Source: Methylomonas koyamae (GTDB lineage Bacteria > Pseudomonadota > Gammaproteobacteria > Methylococcales > Methylomonadaceae). From it: a DNA stretch of 64,000 bases. Shown piece after piece: positions 54,750 through 62,751 of this stretch. How positions within the stretch are numbered: the stretch's first letter is position 1; every line of letters begins with the position of its first letter. The stretch is taken from positions 48,257-112,256 of the forward strand of contig NZ_PPPU01000017.1 of NCBI RefSeq assembly GCF_006483455.1. The letters run 5' to 3'. The position numbers and the translations under genes are program-made. The notes beneath the pieces were generated by a model. The model did not search any database. It was not told the origin of the DNA and saw nothing but the letters and a program-made list of their open reading frames with translations.

Positions 54750-56627
54750 CTACTCGACTGAAAAGTCGCGCATCATGCCCATGTCTTCGTGTTCCAGATT
54801 ATGGCAGTGGTACATGAACAAGCCTTTGAAATCCTGGAACGGCTTGATGATGCGTACCCGCTCGCCGGGCATGACCAACACGGTATCCTTCCAGCCGCCT
54901 TCGATGAAACCGTCTTTGACCGTGGCGTAACCGTCGCCTTCGCCCATACCGACAGTACGGCTTAATATCTGAAAATATTGGCCGTGCAGATGGATAGGAT
55001 GCGCCATCGACATCATCATGCCCATGTTGCCGCCCATTCCGCCCATGCCCATACCGCCCATCTGGTGGTCGCCGCCTTTGCCTTCGCCGCCATGGTCCGT
55101 ACCTCGCATCATGCCCATTTTATGGCCGCCCTCGCCCTGGCCGCCGCCGTGATTCATGCCGCCCATCCCCATCCCACCCATGTGCCGGCCGCCTGCTTCG
55201 CCCTGGTTGCCGTGGCGCATGCCTTGCGGTTTGCCCAAATCGGCGCCGTGTTCGCCGCCGACTTTATCGCCATGGCCGCCGCTACCGCCGTGGGCGTGGA
55301 ATATTTCCATCAGTTGCACGGTATTGAACGGAATCCGTTCGCTGGGCAGGATGTCGTTATAGGCGTAGGGCTGGCCGTTCAACACCATTCGCATCGGCCC
55401 TTCGGAGATGCCGATCGGCACCGGTTTAGCGGGATTGGCGGTGTCGTGCAATGTGTAACGTTTGATTTGCGCCAGACTGTCGGGCAATTTCGGGCTGTCG
55501 CCGACTTGCCGCGTTACCTTGATTTTAAAAATCGGGTAGTCGCTGCCCATCGGCACGGCATTGGCGTGCATACCCATGCCGTGTTCGCCGCCGCCCATAC
55601 CGCCCATACCGCCCATCATCCGCTCGGCCATTTTCGGCAACGCGCCGGAAAAAGAACGGCTGCGCAGTACCAGTTGCGAGCCGACTTTACGCCCGCTGAA
55701 ATCCGCCCAGATATCCAAACGTTCGCCGGGGGCCAACATCACGTAGGGTTTGTTGACGGGCACTTCCAACAAGCCGCCATCGGTGCCGATGACGGTCAGC
55801 GGGGTATTGTCGTCCCAGGCCAGCTTGTAAATGCGCGCCGTTGAGCCGTTGAGGACGCGGAACCGGTAAGCCCGACTGGCAACGTCGAGCTGAAAATCGG
55901 CTTTGCCGTTGACCAGGATGCGGTCGCCGTAGAATCCCATCATCCGGTCGTGCATGCCGTGCACGTATTGCAATTGGTTGTTGGCGTCGAAGCGGCGGTC
56001 CTGAATCACGATCGGCACTTCGTATTCGCCGGCCGGCAGCTCCAGCCGCCGCTCTTCGGCGTCATTGACCAGTATCGCCCCGGCCAGACCGTGGTAAACC
56101 TGCTTGGCCGTCGTGTTATGCGGATGCGGGTGGTAGATGTTCATGCTGGCCCGATTCAGCATCTCGAATTCGTAGACGAAGCTCTGGCCTCGGTCGATCG
56201 CGTACAGCGGATGTCCATCCATTGCCGCCGGCACGTGCAAGCCGTGCCAATGGGTGATGGTCGGCTCGTCGAGCTGATTGTGCAGATTGATGCGGATTTT
56301 CTGACCGGTTTCGAAGCGCATCACCGGCCCGAGGTAAGAACCGGGGATCTCGGCCAGAGTATCGGCCGGACCTTTCACCAGTTTGGCGAAGTAGCGTTGC
56401 ACCCGGGTGGTTTGGCCGGGCAGAATCGCGACATCAGACGGCCGGCAGAACAAGTCCAGCTCGACATCCGGATGAAAGTTCGGCGATGCCTTGAACGGCG
56501 CCATTTTCGGCATCTCGCCCATGTTCTCCATCGCCCGCAACCAGCCGGGCATGCCGGCATAAGCCAACAGACCAACCCCGCTTTGGGCAAAAAAGTGCCG
56601 CCGCGATTTATTGAATTTATTTAACAT
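54750..56627 (-). CDS. Multicopper oxidase with Met/Gly/His-rich insertion (CueO/CopA-like)
   Basis: 625 residues. A twin-arginine-type leader (SRRHFFAQSGVGLLAYAG) suggests folded export. Four copper motifs are intact: HWHG (126-129), HPHPH (166-170), HPIHLHG (543-549) and HCHNLEHEDMGMM (607-619), with T1 Cys in the last. A methionine/glycine/histidine-rich insert runs from about 444 to 541, with a smaller one at 336-353; such segments bind Cu(I)/Ag(I) in CueO and CopA. It probably oxidises Cu(I) or another metal/phenolic in the periplasm. For a methanotroph this fits copper handling. Strong AGGAGGGGG ribosome binding site. Confidence 0.9.
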   Translation of the reverse strand: MLNKFNKSRRHFFAQSGVGLLAYAGMPGWLRAMENMGEMPKMAPFKASPNFHPDVELDLFCRPSDVAILPGQTTRVQRYFAKLVKGPADTLAEIPGSYLGPVMRFETGQKIRINLHNQLDEPTITHWHGLHVPAAMDGHPLYAIDRGQSFVYEFEMLNRASMNIYHPHPHNTTAKQVYHGLAGAILVNDAEERRLELPAGEYEVPIVIQDRRFDANNQLQYVHGMHDRMMGFYGDRILVNGKADFQLDVASRAYRFRVLNGSTARIYKLAWDDNTPLTVIGTDGGLLEVPVNKPYVMLAPGERLDIWADFSGRKVGSQLVLRSRSFSGALPKMAERMMGGMGGMGGGEHGMGMHANAVPMGSDYPIFKIKVTRQVGDSPKLPDSLAQIKRYTLHDTANPAKPVPIGISEGPMRMVLNGQPYAYNDILPSERIPFNTVQLMEIFHAHGGSGGHGDKVGGEHGADLGKPQGMRHGNQGEAGGRHMGGMGMGGMNHGGGQGEGGHKMGMMRGTDHGGEGKGGDHQMGGMGMGGMGGNMGMMMSMAHPIHLHGQYFQILSRTVGMGEGDGYATVKDGFIEGGWKDTVLVMPGERVRIIKPFQDFKGLFMYHCHNLEHEDMGMMRDFSVE

Positions 56628-56701
56628 GCCCCCTCCTGTTAGTTTTTCTAGTTATTGCCACCCTGAGCGGATAGCGCTTAATCAGTCAGACTTAACAAAT
56701 A

Positions 56702-57643
56702 TTAGACTACTCTAATTTTTGAGCCGGTTTGGCGCTTCACCTCGTCGGCGTCCGGCCGAAGACGATGAATGCGCCGGCCTATCCATGCCAGTAACGCTGC
56801 CGCAGCCAGCCCGCCCCAGAGCCGCTTTTCGGCGATGATCTCGACCAATTGCACAGCGGATACCGCGGACCACACTTCGCCGGTTAAAGCTTGCGACAGC
56901 ACGTAAACGGCCACCAACACCACAAACCAGCCGAAGCCGCGACGCAAAACGGCCGCGCTGAGAAAATTCGACAGCCAGGCGCCCAAGCCGCTACCGGCCA
57001 AGGCGCCGACCGTCACCACCGCCGTCAACGCCAAATCCAGTTCGGCGTGGTTGATATAACCGCTGAAACCGGCCACCGCATTCATTACGATCACCAACAA
57101 CGAGGTACCGATCGCCGCCGGCATCGGCAGGCCTACCCAAAGTGTCAAGGCCGGCACTATCAAAAAGCCGCCGCCGACGCCGACCAAACCGGTCAAGCCG
57201 CCGACCAATGCGCCGTCGAACAACAGCCGCGACACCGGCGTCCGCAATGGGCACATCGGCAACGGCTGCAGGCCGGGCGCCGGCTCAACCGCCGCTTTTT
57301 TGAAAATCATGGCCAAACCGGTGATCAGTGTGACCAGGCCGAACAACACCATCAGCCAGTCTCCCGAAATATGGCCGGCCAGACGCCCGCCGCCGAAGGC
57401 GCCGCCCATGCCGGCGATGCCGAACACAACGGCACTTTTCCAGCAGACGTGGCCGCGCCGGGCATGCGGTATCAATGCCATCAGGCTGGAGACGCCGACC
57501 ACGACGAACGACGTGGCGATTGCGGTCTTCGGCGCCACCTGCAACACGTACACCAGCATCGGCACGGTCAAAATCGAACCGCCACCACCCAGCAAGCCGA
57601 GCAGCAAGCCAATTCCGATCGCCAAACCCAGAACGGTCAGCAT
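56702..57643 (-). CDS. TauE/SafE family sulfite/sulfur-compound permease
   Basis: 313 residues, about eight hydrophobic segments. GIGLLLGLLGGGGSILTVPMLVYVLQVAPKTAIATSFVVVGVSSLMALIPH and the second half repeat GLVGVGGGFLIVPALTLWVGLPMPAAIGTSLLVIVMNAVAGF are the TauE/SafE duplicated halves. C-terminal basic tail from about 285. It follows the persulfide dioxygenase gene after 10 bp in the same direction, so it likely exports sulfite or takes up a sulfur compound. Ribosome binding site TAGGAG. Confidence 0.88.
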   Translation of the reverse strand: MLTVLGLAIGIGLLLGLLGGGGSILTVPMLVYVLQVAPKTAIATSFVVVGVSSLMALIPHARRGHVCWKSAVVFGIAGMGGAFGGGRLAGHISGDWLMVLFGLVTLITGLAMIFKKAAVEPAPGLQPLPMCPLRTPVSRLLFDGALVGGLTGLVGVGGGFLIVPALTLWVGLPMPAAIGTSLLVIVMNAVAGFSGYINHAELDLALTAVVTVGALAGSGLGAWLSNFLSAAVLRRGFGWFVVLVAVYVLSQALTGEVWSAVSAVQLVEIIAEKRLWGGLAAAALLAWIGRRIHRLRPDADEVKRQTGSKIRVV

Positions 57644-57653
57644 CTCAGCACTC

Positions 57654-58343
57654 CTAACTCAACGAACCGCACGCCTGGTTGGCCGGCAAGGCTTGGTCGA
57701 TGAATTTCGGATAGGCCAGTTTCAGTTCGCTCATGATGGCGATGAACTCGTCGCGGCTCTTGCCGCCGCCCAAGCGTGGATTTTTCGCCATCTCCTGTTT
57801 GATGGTGGAAACGGTATTGCCTTGGTAGTCGTGGCCGGGATAAACCAGAGTATCGGGCGGCAAGGTAAACAGTTTGCCGGTGATGCTGTCGTAGAGCTGA
57901 CCGGCATCGCCTTGTTGAAAATCGGTCCGGCCGCTGCCGCCGATCAGCAAGGCGTCGCCGGTGAAGACCCGGTCCGCCATCACGTAACTGACGCAGCCGT
58001 TGGTATGGCCGGGCGTATGCCGGACTTCCAGTTGCAAATCGCCGACCTGCAACGGCACGCCGTCCGTCACCAGCAAGTCGGCGCAGATCGCGCCGGCATC
58101 GCGGTGCACCACGCTTTTGCTGCCGACCTTTTCCCGCAGCAAGCCGGAACCGGTAATGTGGTCGGCGTGAACGTGGGTTTCCAGGGTATAAACCAGTTTC
58201 AAATCCAGGCTTTGCAACAGCTCCAGGTACAGCGGCAATTCCGACGCCACCGGATCGATCAGGCAGCCGCGACGGGTGCGCTCGCAACCGAGCAAATAGC
58301 TGTAAGTGGCGGTTTCGGTTTCGAAGAGTTGTCTGAAAATCAT
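57654..58343 (-). CDS. ETHE1-type persulfide dioxygenase (MBL fold)
   Basis: 229 residues. The metal motif THVHADHITGSGLLR (His57-x-His59-x-Asp61-His62), VRHTPGHTNGCVSYV and FTGDALLIGGSGRTDFQQGDAGQLYDS match the ETHE1 group, and the C-terminal PxGHDYQG segment completes the site. It oxidises glutathione persulfide to sulfite using O2. Paired with a TauE/SafE permease and divergent from a FisR-like activator. The ATG at 58343 follows GGAGC; a sigma-54 type promoter lies about 50 bp upstream. Confidence 0.9.
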   Translation of the reverse strand: MIFRQLFETETATYSYLLGCERTRRGCLIDPVASELPLYLELLQSLDLKLVYTLETHVHADHITGSGLLREKVGSKSVVHRDAGAICADLLVTDGVPLQVGDLQLEVRHTPGHTNGCVSYVMADRVFTGDALLIGGSGRTDFQQGDAGQLYDSITGKLFTLPPDTLVYPGHDYQGNTVSTIKQEMAKNPRLGGGKSRDEFIAIMSELKLAYPKFIDQALPANQACGSLS

Positions 58344-58389
58344 GACCTGCTCCGTTTATCGCAAAATAAGAATAAGTTAATGTTTCTAT

Positions 58390-58405
58390 ATCAAGACTCA
58401 TGCCA
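58390..58405 (-). promoter_or_regulatory. Sigma-54 promoter of the persulfide dioxygenase operon
   Basis: On the minus strand TGGCATGAGTCTTGAT has the -24 GG, the exact 10-nt spacing and a -12 GA (consensus GC), close to TGGCACG-N4-TTGCA/T. The predicted transcription start near 58378 is about 35 nt before the ATG at 58343. Confidence 0.65.
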
Positions 58406-58562
58406 GTTTCACCATGCCGGGTCGCAAACCGCCAGCGCGAGGTTCAGGCCGCAGCGGCAGGAGCAGCCAGAGCTAGACATTTGTTTTGACTAAAAAATCT
58501 CGCGTGCTTGTCTCCGACTGCCGGCAACCGATCCAATCGGGCGCCGGCTGGCCGCCGGCGCT

Positions 58563-58620
58563 GTGTTTCAAAATGAAACACTGAAACAGCGGTGATACAC
58601 TTGAAACAAAACTTGAAACA
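58563..58620. promoter_or_regulatory. Upstream activator site array for the FisR-like regulator
   Basis: GTGTTTCAAAATGAAACAC at 58563-58581 is a perfect palindrome around three bases. TGAAACA recurs at 58574, 58582, 58602 and 58614. The array lies about 160-215 bp upstream of the -24/-12 promoter (the usual distance for enhancer sites) and immediately before the regulator gene, so it may both activate the operon and control the regulator itself. Confidence 0.7.
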
Positions 58621-58635
58621 TTACGGAGCAAACAC

Positions 58636-59988
58636 ATGGCCTTTTCCTCACCGCAGCTGAAACGCTGGCTTGGGCAAATCGGTGCCGATCAAGTGCTGGA
58701 AGTGATGACCGATTTATTCGAAACCGGCGCGGTGTTTATCGTCGACGCCAATAGCGACATCCTGTTGTGGAGCAAAGGCGCCGAGCAACTGCTCGGCTTG
58801 AGCGCCGCCAGTGCGGTAGGCAAACCCTGCAAAACGACTTTGAATTGCGACAACGACAACGATCCGTGCAATCTGGCCCAACTCGGCATCGTCAAAGCCC
58901 AGGCAGTCCGTATCCAACACCCGGACGGGCGGACGCTGGATTGCTACCGTACCGCCAAAGCCTTTTACGACAATGCCGGCAACTTTGCCGGCGCAATCGA
59001 ATATCTGCAGCCGCAACATCAAGCCGCGGGATTGCCGCAGCCGACGGGGGAAACCTTCCACGGCATTCTGACCCGCGATCCGAAAATGCTGGAAGCGATC
59101 CAAATCATCCGCAACGTCGCCGCGACCGAAGCCACGGTATTGATCCGCGGCGAATCCGGTACCGGCAAGGAAATGGTGGCACACGCGCTGCACTTGGAAA
59201 GTCCGCGCCACTACCAGCCGTTTCTGGCGATCAATTGCGCGGCGCTGACCCCGAGCCTGCTGGAAAGCGAACTGTTCGGCCACGTCAAGGGCGCCTTTAC
59301 CGGGGCGGTGCGCAACCACGCCGGGCTGTTTCAGCGCGCCAACGGCGGCACCCTGTTTCTGGACGAAATTGCCGAGCTGCCGCTGGAGTTGCAAGCCAAG
59401 TTGCTACGGGTGTTGCAGGAACGCAATTTCATTCCGGTCGGCGGCGACCACCCGGTCAGCGTCGATGTCCGCATCATCGCTGCCACCCACCGCTCGTTGC
59501 GGGAAGAAGTCAAGGCGGGCCGTTTCCGCGAGGATTTAATGTATCGGTTGCGAGTGGTGCCGATCTTTCTGCCGCCGTTGCGGGAACGCCGGCTCGATAT
59601 CGGCCTGCTGTTACAGCACCTGATCAATCGGCACAATCTGCAGGGCCATCGTTTCGTAGACCGCATCGCGCCGGAAGCGATGCGCTTGTTGTTGGATTAT
59701 GATTGGCCCGGCAATGTCAGGGAATTGAATAACGTAGTCGAATACGCCTATGCGGTCGGTCGCGGCGGCGAGTTGGGCATCGCCGATCTGCCGCCGGAAT
59801 TCCGCGAGCCGGTCCGTCCGCCGATGCCGCAACCGGCCCAACCGCTATCGCGCCCGAAACCGGCCGCCGAAGCGGCGCTGATCCGCGAAGCCTTGGAAAT
59901 CGGCGCCGGCAATCTGGAGCAAGCGGCGCGCTATGCCGGCATGAGCCGCGCCACATTCTGGCGTAAACGCAAAAAACACGGACTTTGA
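58636..59988 (+). CDS. fisR: Sigma-54 dependent activator, FisR-like (sulfane sulfur sensor)
   Basis: 450 residues. N-terminal PAS-like sensor (about 25-125) with Cys65, Cys71 and Cys78, plus Cys103. Central AAA+ domain: Walker A GESGTGKE (172-179), the sigma-54 contact loop GAFTGA (219-224), FLDEIAEL Walker B (241-248). Fis-type HTH at the end (NLEQAARYAGMSRATFWRKRKKHGL). In FisR from Cupriavidus three regulatory-domain cysteines react with sulfane sulfur, and it activates persulfide dioxygenase genes; the divergent ETHE1 gene here agrees. Cys spacing is not identical (6 and 7 here), so homology is probable but the sensing role needs testing. Confidence 0.85.
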   Translation: MAFSSPQLKRWLGQIGADQVLEVMTDLFETGAVFIVDANSDILLWSKGAEQLLGLSAASAVGKPCKTTLNCDNDNDPCNLAQLGIVKAQAVRIQHPDGRTLDCYRTAKAFYDNAGNFAGAIEYLQPQHQAAGLPQPTGETFHGILTRDPKMLEAIQIIRNVAATEATVLIRGESGTGKEMVAHALHLESPRHYQPFLAINCAALTPSLLESELFGHVKGAFTGAVRNHAGLFQRANGGTLFLDEIAELPLELQAKLLRVLQERNFIPVGGDHPVSVDVRIIAATHRSLREEVKAGRFREDLMYRLRVVPIFLPPLRERRLDIGLLLQHLINRHNLQGHRFVDRIAPEAMRLLLDYDWPGNVRELNNVVEYAYAVGRGGELGIADLPPEFREPVRPPMPQPAQPLSRPKPAAEAALIREALEIGAGNLEQAARYAGMSRATFWRKRKKHGL

Positions 59989-60006
59989 GGTGTTGCCCGC
60001 CGCCAC

Positions 60007-60038
60007 GGCGACGCCAGGCGAATGTTTGGCGCGTCGCC
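60007..60038 (+). terminator. Hairpin after the sigma-54 activator gene
   Basis: GGCGACGC (60007-60014) pairs with GCGTCGCC (60031-60038), and CCA/TGG extends the stem inward. It starts 19 bases past the regulator stop. No U-tract is visible. Confidence 0.45.
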
Positions 60039-60052
60039 GCGCTGTGGTATAG

Positions 60053-60082
60053 TCGGTCGACCGAATTGCCCATATGGGCAAT
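60053..60082. promoter_or_regulatory. Two abutting perfect palindromes upstream of the lytic transglycosylase
   Basis: TCGGTCGACCGA (60053-60064, 12 bp) is immediately followed by ATTGCCCATATGGGCAAT (60065-60082, 18 bp). Both are perfect. TATAGT, a plausible -10 hexamer, occurs at 60048-60053 and again at 60105-60110. The arrangement looks like a double operator or a strong cruciform; the 335-bp gap (59989-60322) has no gene I can support. Confidence 0.45.
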
Positions 60083-60322
60083 ATTGCCTAGTCGATTGGG
60101 TGGGTATAGTGCGAAACAGCTTGAATTTGTTGGCATTCCGAGCCGACGGGAGCTGCGGCGCCGCGAATGCGGCGCATGGCGCAAATGCAGGGAGATTCGG
60201 CCGGATGGGCGATCAAGCACTTGCAATGTATACGGTAGCTGGAAGCTTGGAGGATGACGTTTCATCCTTTTCCGGCCGGGCTTGCACAAAGCCTTGTCAC
60301 AGCAATACAGAACGAGATTTTT

Positions 60323-61180
60323 ATGAACTTGAAACGCCACGCCCTAACGGCACTATTGCTGGTTCTGGCTAACGCCCCAGCCGGCGCCGACCAGGCAAAC
60401 CCAGTCAATCTGGCCCAAATCCGCCAAACCGCAGCCGATTTCGAACACGGCCGCCTCGTCAAACAAGACTACCGCCAAGCCTTCGACATGTACTGCCAAG
60501 CGGCGCTGCAAGGCGATCCCGAGTCGGCTTACAGCATCGGCTTCATGTATTTCAACGGCCGCGGCGTCGCCCGCAGCCTGCCGCTGGCCAGCCACTGGTT
60601 CAAACAGGCCGCCGACCGCGGCGACGCCCATGCCAAAAAGATGCTGGCCCGTTTCGGCGATGCGATCCCGACCAACGATCCGGCCTGCCAACCGCCGCCG
60701 GTAGCACCCGAGATCAAACTGGTTGCGGCGCCGAATCCGAACCGCGAGCTGGTGGAAAGCTGGGTCAAGCAAATCGCCCCGGTCTACAGCATCGATCCGG
60801 CCTTGGTCATGGCGGTGATTCAAGCCGAATCCGCTTTCAACCCCAGCGCCTTATCCAATAAAAACGCCCAAGGCCTGATGCAACTAATTCCGGCCACCGC
60901 CGAACGCTTCGGCGTCAAAGACAGCTTCAATCCTATTCAAAACATCAAGGGCGGCACCGCTTATCTGCACTGGCTGTTGCGCCATTTCGAAGGCAAGGTC
61001 GATCTGGTCCTGGCCGCCTACAACGCCGGCGAAGGCGCCGTCGAGCGTTACCAGGGCATCCCGCCGTACCAGGAAACCCGCAACTATGTGAAGCATATTC
61101 TGGCTTCCTACCAGAAACCGACTCACCCGGTACCGCCGGAACAACTGCAAACCAAACTCACCATCGAACAAAAAACCTAG
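60323..61180 (+). CDS. Sel1-repeat / SLT lytic transglycosylase
   Basis: 285 residues from the ATG at 60323. Signal peptide ALTALLLVLANAPAGA, two Sel1-type helical repeats (about 40-110, DYRQAFDMYCQAALQGDPESAYSIGFMYFNGRGVARSLPLASHWFKQAADRGDAHA), then a C-terminal lytic transglycosylase domain (about 150-260): catalytic Glu in VMAVIQAESAFNPSALSNKNAQGLMQLIPATAERFGV, and GGTAYLHWLLRHF, VLAAYNAGEGAVERYQGIPPYQETRNYVKHI. Periplasmic peptidoglycan-cutting enzyme, probably partner of a secretion or envelope assembly process. The 69-bp open extension upstream lacks a signal pattern. Confidence 0.9.
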   Translation: MNLKRHALTALLLVLANAPAGADQANPVNLAQIRQTAADFEHGRLVKQDYRQAFDMYCQAALQGDPESAYSIGFMYFNGRGVARSLPLASHWFKQAADRGDAHAKKMLARFGDAIPTNDPACQPPPVAPEIKLVAAPNPNRELVESWVKQIAPVYSIDPALVMAVIQAESAFNPSALSNKNAQGLMQLIPATAERFGVKDSFNPIQNIKGGTAYLHWLLRHFEGKVDLVLAAYNAGEGAVERYQGIPPYQETRNYVKHILASYQKPTHPVPPEQLQTKLTIEQKT

Positions 61181-61181
61181 C

Positions 61182-61207
61182 CCGGCAATCTGCGCGATGG
61201 TTGCCGG
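61182..61207. terminator. Bidirectional terminator between the transglycosylase and ppa
   Basis: CCGGCAA (61182-61188) and TTGCCGG (61201-61207) form a 7-bp stem with a 12-base loop between convergent stops at 61180 and 61217. Confidence 0.55.
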
Positions 61208-61216
61208 AGCGGCCGC

Positions 61217-61762
61217 TCAGCCGCGGCTGCTATGCGACTGTTTATAGCGGGCCACGCTGGCCATGATCTCCTGTCTAGCATCTTCCACCCCGCCCCAACC
61301 TTCCACACTGACCCATTTGCCTTCTTCCAAATCTTTGTAATGCTGGAAGAAATGGGTGATTTTGGCCAATTTGTCGGGCTGTAAATCGCGGTAGTCGGTG
61401 ACGTGGTTGTAAAACGGCGTCAGGCGCGGCATCGGCACCGCCAGCAATTTCGGGTCCGGACCGGCCTCGTCTATCATCTTCAAAATACCGACCGGACGGC
61501 AGTTGATGACGCAGCCGCTCAACAGCGGCGCCGGGGTAATGATCATCACGTCCACCGGGTCGCCGTCCTCGGATAAAGTCTGCGGGATGTAACCGTAATT
61601 GCACGGATACTGCATCGCGGTGCCCATGAAACGGTCCACGGTCAAGGCGCCGGTGTGTTTGTCCACTTCGTATTTGACCGGATCGCTGAACGCCGGAATT
61701 TCGACGACGACGTTAATTTCGTAAGGAATATTGCCGCCCGCGGCCACTTGCATGAATGACAT
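61217..61762 (-). CDS. ppa: Inorganic pyrophosphatase
   Basis: 181 residues from the ATG at 61762 preceded by GAGGATTTG. Family I pyrophosphatase: [59 protein letters not shown] carries the D-x-D-P-x-D metal motif (EDGDPVDV) and the Lys/Tyr active-site residues. It hydrolyses PPi to 2 Pi. Second TTG-containing frame extension is ignored. Confidence 0.97.
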   Translation of the reverse strand: MSFMQVAAGGNIPYEINVVVEIPAFSDPVKYEVDKHTGALTVDRFMGTAMQYPCNYGYIPQTLSEDGDPVDVMIITPAPLLSGCVINCRPVGILKMIDEAGPDPKLLAVPMPRLTPFYNHVTDYRDLQPDKLAKITHFFQHYKDLEEGKWVSVEGWGGVEDARQEIMASVARYKQSHSSRG

Positions 61763-61833
61763 CAAATCCTCTTTGAGTAAGCTGGAAACGCTGTCATTAT
61801 AGCCGCCGTTACCGCTGAAACAGGATTAATCGA

Positions 61834-62649
61834 GTGATAGGCAGTCTGGAAAAAATGCGCAGCGAACTGGCCAGCCCGGTGCAATACAGCTTGCCGGTGG
61901 GCGAGCAACAACTCCGGTTAAATCCGCTGCTGGGCAAGCCGTTGACGCTGCGCCACACCGGCAAAATCTTTTGCGTGCATTGCGCGAAAAAGACCAACAA
62001 GAGCTTCAACCAGGGCTATTGCTACCCCTGCTTCATCAAACTGGCGCAATGCGATATGTGCATCATGAAGCCGGAAACCTGCCACTACGCCGCCGGCACC
62101 TGCCGCGAACCGAGTTGGGGCGAGGAATTTTGCTTCCAGCCGCATATCGTCTATCTGGCCAACTCGTCCGGCATCAAAGTCGGCATCACCCGCCGCTCGC
62201 AAATCCCGACCCGCTGGATCGACCAGGGCGCCGTGCAAGCCATCCCGGTATTCGAAGTGGCCTCCCGCCACTTGTCCGGCCTGATCGAAGTCGCGCTGGC
62301 GACTCACGTGAGCGACAAGACCAGTTGGCAACAAATGCTGAAAAACAACACCGTCGAGCTCGACCTGCCGGCCTTACGCGACGAACTGCTTAGCAAGTGC
62401 CAGTCCGAACTGGCTTCGATAACCGAAGGTTTCCCCGAACAACCGCCGACCTTGCTTAGCGATGCCGAAGCGCTAAACCTGAATTATCCGGTGTTGGAAT
62501 ACCCGACCAAGGTCAAATCCTTCAACATGGACAAAGACCCGACCGTCTCCGGCACCTTACTCGGCATCAAAGGCCAATACCTGATTTTCGACAGCGGCGT
62601 GATCAACATCCGCAAATACGCCGGCTACGAAATCGAAGCCGAAGTTTGA
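61834..62649 (+). CDS. DUF2797 protein
   Basis: 271 residues from a GTG with AGGA upstream. N-terminal half contains a Cys-rich zinc-binding region (GKIFCVHCAKKTNKSFNQGYCYPCFIKLAQCDMCIMKPETCHYAAGTCREP, at least eight Cys). The second half has the DUF2797 segment IVYLANSSGIKVGITRRSQIPTRWIDQGAVQAIPVFEVASRHLSGLIEVALATHVSDKTSWQQML, GIY-YIG-like. Family function is unknown. Promoter region is the 70 bp divergent gap to ppa. Confidence 0.85.
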   Translation: MIGSLEKMRSELASPVQYSLPVGEQQLRLNPLLGKPLTLRHTGKIFCVHCAKKTNKSFNQGYCYPCFIKLAQCDMCIMKPETCHYAAGTCREPSWGEEFCFQPHIVYLANSSGIKVGITRRSQIPTRWIDQGAVQAIPVFEVASRHLSGLIEVALATHVSDKTSWQQMLKNNTVELDLPALRDELLSKCQSELASITEGFPEQPPTLLSDAEALNLNYPVLEYPTKVKSFNMDKDPTVSGTLLGIKGQYLIFDSGVINIRKYAGYEIEAEV

Positions 62650-62677
62650 CGCTCGGTAAAGACGGGCGCCAGACTTT

Positions 62678-62702
62678 GTAGCCTCGATTCCATCGACGCT
62701 AC
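62678..62702. terminator. Hairpin between DUF2797 gene and the TPR gene
   Basis: GTAGC-c-TCGA (62678-62687) pairs with TCGA-c-GCTAC (62693-62702) with a single symmetric mismatch and a 5-base loop. It lies between convergent stops at 62649 and 62752. Confidence 0.5.
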
Positions 62703-62751
62703 TCGCTTATCCCATTGACTTCATCACTCCATCGTGGAAAAAGCATGCCGC

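Noticed and set aside
60022..60372. 116-codon plus-strand open frame between the sigma-54 activator and the lytic transglycosylase
   Set aside because: It runs through two perfect palindromes and overlaps the signal peptide of the next gene in another frame; no recognisable family.
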